From positions 1-9,054 of the forward strand of contig CAAFZS010000055.1 of NCBI GenBank assembly GCA_900767595.1: a stretch of 9,054 nucleotides of DNA, written 5' to 3'. The notes below the pieces were generated by a model. The model did no database searches. It was not told the DNA's origin and was given only the letters and a program-made list of their open reading frames with translations. Origin of the DNA: Bacteroidales bacterium (GTDB lineage: Bacteria > Bacteroidota > Bacteroidia > Bacteroidales > Paludibacteraceae). Shown here in pieces: positions 1-4,714 of the stretch. How positions within the stretch are numbered: the stretch's first letter is position 1; each line of letters opens with the position of its first letter. Made by a program: the position numbers and the translations under genes.

Positions 1-126
1 AAATCTCGCTTTGGCGAGTATCACGAGAGGGACGCCTCCCTCCCACTCACCCTGCGTGGATTCCGATATTTTCCCCTATTTAACGTCAGTGGGTGACGGG
101 CATTTCACGTCTGCCAGACGAGGTTA
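1..126 (-). repeat. Long hairpin-rich repeat, copy A, at the 3-prime end of the RhuM gene
   Basis: Positions 1-120 align without gaps to the reverse complement of 8875-8994 with 8 differences by hand count. The copy contains three small hairpins: CTCGC/GCGAG with a TTTG loop at 5-18, CGTCA/TGACG with a GTGGG loop at 84-98, and CGTCT/AGACG with a GCC loop at 108-120. It runs straight into the TAA stop of the RhuM gene (124-126). It is probably cut off by the window edge, because the partner copy's flank continues with more hairpins. Short open frames across it (for example from position 11) are repeat translations, not convincing genes. No U-run follows the hairpins on the RhuM sense strand, so a REP-like palindromic element fits better than an intrinsic terminator. 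Confidence 0.85.
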
Positions 127-969
127 CAAATGCTCAATAATACTCTTTTTCTCCATCTCCATCTTCGAGAAGGCAAAGAGTTTCTTGCCTAAGTCCTTAA
201 TTGACGCTCCTATATGATAAACAGTATCATCAATAATCAAGAACCTGTCGTGAATGTTCTTTGTCTGTTTAACCTCTATGGGGCGATATTGAGCATTGTG
301 TTTCTTTATGTCCAGTTGTGCTGTCTTGTTCATAGATTGCGTATAGATGGTGGCTTGCACACCTTGCGCGCGTTTATCTAATAAGGTGAAGACCGTTTCA
401 TCAATATAGTTGTCTATCAAAACAATGGACTTTGTGGCAGATTTAACCAAATCGGAAGCAAAGACATAAGCTTCAAAAATCTGCCCATTATAGAAGACTC
501 CCTCCATCGGTGGCAACGAGGTGCGAACAAAGAAGTCTATCTTCTTATCATGCTCCAAGACTTTCTGCTCTAATCGCTCGATACGTTGATTTACGGCATA
601 ACCTCGGAGCATGTAGTCTTTCAAAATGTTATTTGCCCATTGACGGAAACGTGTACCAACAATCGATTTTACACGGTATCCAACCGAAATGATTGTATCT
701 AAATTGTAATAGGCTACAATGTGTGATTGCGTTTTACCACGAATAGCACCATGTTCGGTGGTAGTCAAGAAATCCTTGACAACCACTTCGCGTTGCAATT
801 CACCTTCCTTAAAAATATTGTTAATGTGTAAACTTACATTCTGTTTGGTAGTCTGGAACAACTCTGCCATTTGTTGTTGGCTTAACCACACAGTATCCTC
901 TGCCACACGCACTTCCAATTTGGTCAATTCGTTGGGCTGATAGAGTACTATTTCATTTTGTTCGTTCAT
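124..969 (-). CDS. RhuM-family protein with PLD-like C-terminal domain
   Basis: The protein is 281 residues. Residues 28-125 match the conserved core of the RhuM (virulence protein) family: WLSQQQMAELF, a helix-turn-helix-like stretch around TTKQNVSLHINNIF, then YNLDTIISVGYRV and FRQWANNILKDYM. Residues 126-145 look like a short coiled coil. The C-terminal half has alternating strands and an H240-x-R242-x4-D247 motif (HDRFLIID), resembling one half of a phospholipase D-like HKD site with Arg in place of Lys. RhuM proteins are common accessory genes with no settled biochemical role; DNA binding plus a nuclease-like domain is inference. It lies 70 bp behind the kinase gene on the same strand, with repeat copy B between them, so the two are probably co-transcribed. 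The ATG at 969 is preceded by A-rich sequence, as is usual in this phylum. The stop codon abuts repeat copy A. Confidence 0.85.
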   Translation of the reverse strand: MNEQNEIVLYQPNELTKLEVRVAEDTVWLSQQQMAELFQTTKQNVSLHINNIFKEGELQREVVVKDFLTTTEHGAIRGKTQSHIVAYYNLDTIISVGYRVKSIVGTRFRQWANNILKDYMLRGYAVNQRIERLEQKVLEHDKKIDFFVRTSLPPMEGVFYNGQIFEAYVFASDLVKSATKSIVLIDNYIDETVFTLLDKRAQGVQATIYTQSMNKTAQLDIKKHNAQYRPIEVKQTKNIHDRFLIIDDTVYHIGASIKDLGKKLFAFSKMEMEKKSIIEHL

Positions 970-982
970 ATTTGTTTTTCTT

Positions 983-1042
983 TATTTTCCCTTTTTTTCG
1001 TCAGTGGGTGACGGGAATTTTACGTCTGCCGGACGAGGGTTA
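983..1042 (-). repeat. Double-hairpin repeat, copy B, between kinase and RhuM genes
   Basis: This shorter relative of copies A and D fills almost all of the 70-bp gap between two genes. It has the CGTCA/TGACG hairpin at 999-1013, a spacer of about 9 nt, and a CGTC/GACG hairpin with loop TGCCG at 1023-1035. It shares tattttccc upstream (983-991) with copy A. The TAA stop of the kinase gene (1040-1042) sits at the same place relative to the second hairpin as the RhuM stop does in copy A. On the sense strand the hairpin is followed by an A-run rather than a U-run. Confidence 0.8.
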
Positions 1043-1606
1043 TAGTTTATCTATTTCTGCATCAATAACGAAAATGGTACCATCGTTATTTGTAAGAACA
1101 TTTTTAGGCTTAATATCCCACAGTAGTATTTGCCCATTAGAGTATTTGCCATCTTCTCCGGTAGGAGTGAACCCACGAGATGCCATATAATTTTTGATTG
1201 CTTCATTCGTCGCAAAACCGGCATTCTTAATAAATGGCTGCGCAAATACAGGGAATACGCTTGTCGGACTCATTATCTGCAATCCCACTAAACGCATAGC
1301 CGTTTCGGGGAAAAGCGAGTTGTAAATATCAATGCGATTCAGAAGTTTAAGGATATCTTCACCAACATGCGTTAGGGTATTCATCTTATAAAGCACATTG
1401 TCTATCGGATCAATCCAGTTCTCACACTCGTTACCACTCTGGAAAATAAGCAAATGACGCTCCTTAGCGAAAGTGCCAAACATATCGATGGCACGACCAT
1501 TAGCAACCGCCCATTGAGCAGCTGCCTGGTGTTGTTCCAAACGATTAAGACCTACAAGGACTTCTCGTAGGCTTCGTGCATCTCTCTGTGGTGCTGAATC
1601 TCCCAT
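1040..1606 (-). CDS. Polyvalent-type protein kinase domain, probably missing its N-terminus
   Basis: The open frame encodes 188 residues resembling the small serine/threonine/tyrosine kinase fold found in polyvalent proteins of phages and mobile elements. Visible marks are VLYK (residues 71-74, likely the ATP-anchoring lysine), LLWDIKPKNVL (161-171, catalytic loop with D164, K166 and N169), and FVIDAE (179-184, the metal-binding Asp at the DFG position). The chain ends six residues after that Asp, so there is no conventional kinase C-lobe; this is normal for the compact family. The first ATG at 1606 has an unconvincing leader (MGDSAPQRDARSLREV). A second frame starting at 1680 overlaps it and reads like the natural N-terminus, so the gene may be frameshifted. 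It precedes the RhuM gene on the same strand and its stop codon lies in repeat copy B. The substrate cannot be told from sequence. Confidence 0.7.
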   Translation of the reverse strand: MGDSAPQRDARSLREVLVGLNRLEQHQAAAQWAVANGRAIDMFGTFAKERHLLIFQSGNECENWIDPIDNVLYKMNTLTHVGEDILKLLNRIDIYNSLFPETAMRLVGLQIMSPTSVFPVFAQPFIKNAGFATNEAIKNYMASRGFTPTGEDGKYSNGQILLWDIKPKNVLTNNDGTIFVIDAEIDKL

Positions 1607-1680
1607 TGGTAATCAGTTACAATATTAGACTGACTTGCTATGTAAGCTAATGCTTTAGCTTGATTTTCTTGTGCAGACAT
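1552..1680 (-). CDS. 42-residue open frame, likely the displaced N-terminus of the kinase
   Basis: An ATG at 1680 opens a frame beginning MSAQENQAKALAYIAS and ending YEKSL before TAG at 1552-1554. It is charged, helical and coiled-coil-like, and overlaps the start of the kinase frame by 55 nt in a different phase. The distance from the promoter (1715-1746) and the A/C-rich leader acaacacaca make this ATG the best start in the region. Joining its end to GLNRLEQHQ of the kinase frame gives one smooth helical N-terminus, so a single-base loss near 1552-1560 would explain the arrangement. The alternative is a separate 42-residue protein translationally coupled to the kinase, for example an antitoxin-like partner. 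Nothing in its sequence identifies such a role. Confidence 0.5.
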   Translation of the reverse strand: MSAQENQAKALAYIASQSNIVTDYQWEIQHHREMHEAYEKSL

Positions 1681-1714
1681 TGTGTGTTGTTAGTTATTTT
1701 GCAGTTTTGCGCTG

Positions 1715-1746
1715 CAAAATTACAAAAAATAATTGATATATGCAAA
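1715..1746 (-). promoter_or_regulatory. Bacteroidota promoter of the kinase-RhuM module
   Basis: On the minus strand a TTTG -33 box (1743-1746) lies 20 bp from TAATTTTG (1715-1722), a perfect TAnnTTTG -7 box. It is about 35 bp upstream of the ATG at 1680. From the -33 box to the end of the -7 region it resembles the nitroreductase promoter (about 30 of 35 positions). Confidence 0.75.
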
Positions 1747-1771
1747 TTTATTTGCAAAATTTATCGCGACG
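1735..1771 (-). promoter_or_regulatory. 37-bp upstream block with 16-bp palindrome (kinase module)
   Basis: The minus strand reads CGTCGCGATAA, then TGCAAATAAATTTGCA, then TATATC. The palindrome (1741-1756) has 7-bp arms around a 2-bp centre and covers the -33 box. The same block occurs at 8026-8062 before the HEPN gene with one mismatch in 37. A dimeric repressor or activator site is the simplest reading (inference). Such a site could autoregulate or co-regulate both modules. Confidence 0.6.
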
Positions 1772-1797
1772 CTATCAAAATCTAAACAAGAACAAAC

Positions 1798-1839
1798 AAA
1801 AAATCAATTGAGCAATAGTTTTAAATCGCTATCGCTCAA
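1798..1839 (-). terminator. Probable intrinsic terminator of the murF-alr operon
   Basis: On the minus strand TTGAGCGATAG (1839-1829) pairs with CTATTGCTCAA (1818-1808) through 11 positions including one G-U wobble, with a 10-nt loop. TTGATTTTTT follows, with the T6 run at 1803-1798. It lies about 64 nt after the murF-alr stop codon and before the kinase promoter, so it would separate the core operon from the accessory module on the same strand. The stem is weaker in G/C than a classical terminator. Confidence 0.6.
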
Positions 1840-1879
1840 AAATCTGATAAAAATCTAAAAGAAAATCTAACTAAAATTT

Positions 1880-1907
1880 CCCGTCAGTGGGTGACGGGCA
1901 AGTTACG
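1880..1907 (-). repeat. Single-hairpin repeat, copy C, containing the murF-alr stop codon
   Basis: This copy has only the first hairpin of the family, CCCGTCA/TGACGGG around GTGGG (1880-1898). Positions 1881-1907 are identical over all 27 nt to the reverse complement of 8886-8912 in copy D. The TAA stop of murF-alr (1903-1905) lies inside this identical stretch, so the repeat supplies the end of the gene. The second hairpin is absent because coding sequence begins there. Confidence 0.8.
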
Positions 1908-3858
1908 AAACATACACCCTCTTGACACGGCGGGAGACGGAGGTTAAGACCTCGTACGGGATGGTACCTAACTTATCCGACAACTCTTCAACGGCTATGC
2001 CTGCGCCCTTGTCTCCTTCCCCTAAACGGCCACCAAAGATAATCACTTCATCACCCACCTGTGCATCCGCCTCGGTGACATCCACCATCGCTTGGTCCAT
2101 ACATACATTCCCCACAATCGGACAACGCACGCCACGAACCAACACTTCCCCATTGTGATTACCAAACCGGCGGTCAAAACCATCCGCATAACCGATCGGG
2201 ATAACTGCAATGCGCCTATCCTCGGTAAGCGTCGTGTGACGGCCATAACCGATGGTATCCCCTGCGGGCACGGTCTTAACCGACAAGATCGTCGTCTTCA
2301 AGGTGCACACGTTCTTAAGTTTAGCCCCATTGAACGAGAAACCGTAAAGCCCTATCCCTAAACGACACATCTCCATCTGCGACTCAGTGAAACGCTCAAT
2401 ACCGGCGGAGTTGAGGATGTGCCTTAGTGGACCGGCTGCGCCTGAAAGACCGCTATCGCTGAAAGACCGCTGCGCTGACAGACCGTTCGTAAGACTCACT
2501 GTCAGTATTTCGGCACAGTCACGGAAATACTCAATCTGCTCGCGAGTGAAAGCATCAAACTGAGGCTCGTCACTGCCGGCGAGATGGGAGAAGATTGATT
2601 TAATTAAGATTGAAGATTGAAGATTCAGTTCTTTGACTAATTCCGGCAATTGTTCGCGGTAGAAACCGAGACGGTGCATACCACTATCGATCTTAATATG
2701 GACAGGATAGTTCTCCAGTCCTTTCGCTTGCGCCATCGCTACAAAAGCATGCAACGACTCAAACGAGTAGATATTCGGTTCGAGGTTATTCTCAACAATC
2801 AAATCCAAGGCGGCCACTTCGGGGTCCATGACAATAATGGGTAAGGTAATACCTTCCCTGCGCAACTCTACCCCTTCGTCGGCTACGGCAACGGCCAAGT
2901 AATCGACCAGTCCGCTGGCTTGCAAAGCCTTGCTGACCTCAATACTCCCTGCTCCATAAGCAAACGCCTTAACCATACACGTCAGTTTAGTCGTCGGTCG
3001 CAGCAGGGAACGGAAATAGCGCACATTATCAATCATGTTCTTAAGGTCAATCTCCATCACGGTCTCGTGGGTTTGGGATAAGATCCGCTGTCGGATGGTA
3101 TCCTCATCATAGCCCAAGGCACGCATCACCAATGCACAAGTGCGCACATTCTGGTGCGTGGGATCCTCAATGATGGTATCGCAATGAGCAAAGAGTTTCA
3201 TCTTCTCCTCTCGTTTCTGTTCGAGCGAGGCGAAGTTCTCTCCGTGTTCCTTACCGATATACGTTATCACGCCCATCGTAGGACGGATAATCCGCTCTAA
3301 TCGCTCCATCTCCCCGGGTTGAGAGATACCGACTTCGAAGATAGCCAGCAGACCCTTCCCCGAGTCTTCCGGTAATTGCCAAACGCTGAGGGGGACACCG
3401 ATTTGGGAGTTATAGGATTTGGGTGAACGGATAATCGTATAGTCGTCTTTGAGAAGATTATAGAGCCACTCCTTGACGACCGTCTTACCGTTTGAGCCGG
3501 TGATACCAATCACCGGACCCGTGAAACGACTGCGCTTGATAGAGGCAAGCTGCTGCAATGCTGCGAGAGCATCAGGAACTTCTATGATAGTAAGACATCC
3601 TTCAGCGAAGCGATCCTTCAGCGAAGCGGTCCCTATAACAAACGCTTTCACGCCTTTGGCGATGAGGTCGGGGATATAGTTCGCCCCATCGTTCTTTGCC
3701 GTTTGGAGGGCGAAGAAAAGGGTGTGTTCGGGATCGGGTGCTTGCTCGGTACCGAGTTGGCGGGAGTCCGTCAACAGATATTGTATATCGCGGTCAGTAG
3801 GACCGATAACCTTAACGGACGCGAAGTTTTTGTCCGATACGAATGATTGAATTAGCAT
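1903..3858 (-). CDS. MurF-alanine racemase fusion with a truncated MurF half
   Basis: The protein is 651 residues from the ATG at 3858; this start places the N-terminus like known MurF proteins (LLTDSR at 28-33). The frame stays open to 3957. MurF adds D-Ala-D-Ala to the UDP-MurNAc-tripeptide; Alr makes D-Ala from L-Ala using PLP. The MurF half keeps the P-loop GITGSNGKT (118-126), EVGISQPGEM and GKEHGENFASLEQKREEK. It then jumps from CDTIIE to DPTHQNVRTCALVMRALGY and straight into Alr at HETVMEIDL (264-272), with no DSYNA/S-type C-terminal domain. Relatives are usually above 800 residues. The Alr half looks complete: PLP lysine K297 (MVKAFAYG), substrate-side Tyr Y538 (IGYGR), and VGNVCMDQAMVDV. 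An odd repeat-encoded insert occupies roughly residues 452-479. The gene overlaps the upstream peptidase gene by 47 nt and ends inside repeat copy C. I infer racemase activity is likely and MurF activity doubtful. Confidence 0.9.
   Translation of the reverse strand: MLIQSFVSDKNFASVKVIGPTDRDIQYLLTDSRQLGTEQAPDPEHTLFFALQTAKNDGANYIPDLIAKGVKAFVIGTASLKDRFAEGCLTIIEVPDALAALQQLASIKRSRFTGPVIGITGSNGKTVVKEWLYNLLKDDYTIIRSPKSYNSQIGVPLSVWQLPEDSGKGLLAIFEVGISQPGEMERLERIIRPTMGVITYIGKEHGENFASLEQKREEKMKLFAHCDTIIEDPTHQNVRTCALVMRALGYDEDTIRQRILSQTHETVMEIDLKNMIDNVRYFRSLLRPTTKLTCMVKAFAYGAGSIEVSKALQASGLVDYLAVAVADEGVELRREGITLPIIVMDPEVAALDLIVENNLEPNIYSFESLHAFVAMAQAKGLENYPVHIKIDSGMHRLGFYREQLPELVKELNLQSSILIKSIFSHLAGSDEPQFDAFTREQIEYFRDCAEILTVSLTNGLSAQRSFSDSGLSGAAGPLRHILNSAGIERFTESQMEMCRLGIGLYGFSFNGAKLKNVCTLKTTILSVKTVPAGDTIGYGRHTTLTEDRRIAVIPIGYADGFDRRFGNHNGEVLVRGVRCPIVGNVCMDQAMVDVTEADAQVGDEVIIFGGRLGEGDKGAGIAVEELSDKLGTIPYEVLTSVSRRVKRVYVS
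2430..2485 (-). repeat. Degenerate 16-18 bp tandem repeat inside alr
   Basis: On the plus strand three units begin with GACCG: 2430-2447 (18 bp), 2448-2464 (17 bp) and 2465-2480 (16 bp), followed by the start of a fourth at 2481. The units add up to 51 bp, so the frame is kept. They encode a Ser/Gly/Ala-rich stretch around residues 461-477 (SAQRSFSDSGLSGAAGP) just before the conserved HILNSAGIERF. Related Alr proteins lack such an insert at this point, as far as I recall. Confidence 0.7.
2608..2628 (-). repeat. 7-bp tandem repeat (GATTGAA) inside alr
   Basis: On the plus strand GATTGAA occurs at 2608-2614 and 2615-2621, followed by GATTCAG at 2622-2628. An additional AAGATTGAT lies just before it, at 2591-2599. 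It encodes part of ELNLQSSILIKS, at a point where Alr proteins vary in length before the conserved SIFSHLA. Confidence 0.6.
3597..3628 (-). repeat. Perfect 16-bp tandem duplication inside the MurF half
   Basis: ATCCTTCAGCGAAGCG occurs twice head to tail (3597-3612 and 3613-3628). It encodes TASLKDRFAEG (about residues 77-87), between the conserved KAFVIG and the IIEVPDALAALQ strand. Since 16 is not a multiple of 3, gain or loss of one unit would break the frame. The unit is related, in opposite orientation, to the alr repeat at 2430-2485. Confidence 0.8.
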
Positions 3859-4714
3859 TGATCTTATTGAGTTTACATAGTGTTTTGACACTTGTGTGAT
3901 ATTTCTGAGCCAAACCCGACAACGTATCTCCTTTCTTGATAGTAACATACTTAGCACTCTGCAAAGCCTTCATCTCCGCATAATACGGATAGGTTTGTTT
4001 TTGAGAGATCGTATAGGTACTATCGTAGAGACAAGCACGCCGAGAAACACTGACAAGGTGTTCGGGGTTGATAGCGTTGCCAAGGTACCGAATCTCATAA
4101 TGTAAGTGGCTTCCGGTACTACGGCCGGTGTTACCGCCTAAAGCGATGACCTCCCCTGCGAATACACGTTCATCCTCCTCTACGAGCGGACGAGAGAGAT
4201 GCCCATAGATGGTTTCCAGTCCGTTCTCGTGGCGGATAACCACGAAATACCCATAACCTCTCGGGTCGTAGCCAACAATACGCACTTTCCCATTCCACGA
4301 AGCGCGGATAGAGTCGCCTATCTGTACTTTAAGGTCTGTACCATAGTGGAAACGGTTCCTACGCGGTCCGAACTTCGAAGTGATATAGGTTGAGTCCGTC
4401 GGGAAGACATAGTCCGCCATCTCAATGAGCGTTCCGTTCTTGATAGAGTCGATGGGCACTTTATAAGGATTGACTTGGGCATTTGTCCATATTCCTTTAT
4501 AGGCACTATCCGCCGGAGGCAGGTTTCCCCAATCCACGGACACGAAAGCCGGCAACATTCGATACAACACGGTATCTGTACCGCGTACGACCACTACCAT
4601 CTGCGGCAGTTCGACGGCATTCTCATCAATCACCAAGGTGTCGTTTGTCCACTGGAACTGCGCGGACAGCGACACACTCATCACGAGCGTTAGCAGCAGC
4701 AGTTGAATACGCAT
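3812..4714 (-). CDS. Secreted M23 peptidase with C-terminal LysM domain
   Basis: From the ATG at 4714 the protein is 300 residues and opens with a signal peptide (MRIQLLLLTLVMSVSLSAQ). The long open frame continues to 4783, but its extra Cys/His-rich residues look non-coding; an ATG at 4720 is an equally close alternative. Residues 100-222 form an M23 (LytM-type) metallopeptidase domain: H123-x3-D127 (HYGTD), H172 in YGHLS, and H203-L-H205 in GSHLHYE. All ligands expected for zinc and catalysis are therefore present. A LysM peptidoglycan-binding repeat covers about 256-299 (YVTIKKGDTLSGLA ... RIGQKLRV). It probably cuts or remodels peptide cross-links in the periplasm. It overlaps the membrane-protein gene upstream by 25 nt and murF-alr downstream by 47 nt, so the three are almost certainly co-transcribed and may be translationally coupled. 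Confidence 0.92.
   Translation of the reverse strand: MRIQLLLLTLVMSVSLSAQFQWTNDTLVIDENAVELPQMVVVVRGTDTVLYRMLPAFVSVDWGNLPPADSAYKGIWTNAQVNPYKVPIDSIKNGTLIEMADYVFPTDSTYITSKFGPRRNRFHYGTDLKVQIGDSIRASWNGKVRIVGYDPRGYGYFVVIRHENGLETIYGHLSRPLVEEDERVFAGEVIALGGNTGRSTGSHLHYEIRYLGNAINPEHLVSVSRRACLYDSTYTISQKQTYPYYAEMKALQSAKYVTIKKGDTLSGLAQKYHTSVKTLCKLNKINANSIIRIGQKLRVR

Noticed and set aside
1..1045. The 3-prime repeats as integron attC sites with gene cassettes
   Set aside because: The placement after stop codons is similar, but the conserved RYYYAAC/GTTRRRY core pair of attC sites is not found in all copies, and no integrase is present. The repeats also follow a core operon gene.
1552..1606. Programmed -1 ribosomal frameshift producing the kinase
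   Set aside because: The phase is right for -1, but no slippery heptamer such as A AAA AAG and no clear stimulatory hairpin is seen in the overlap.
3859..3957. Longer N-terminus of MurF-Alr from the ATG at 3957
   Set aside because: The extra 33 residues fall wholly within the LysM coding sequence of the upstream gene and do not resemble a MurF start; the ATG at 3858 does.
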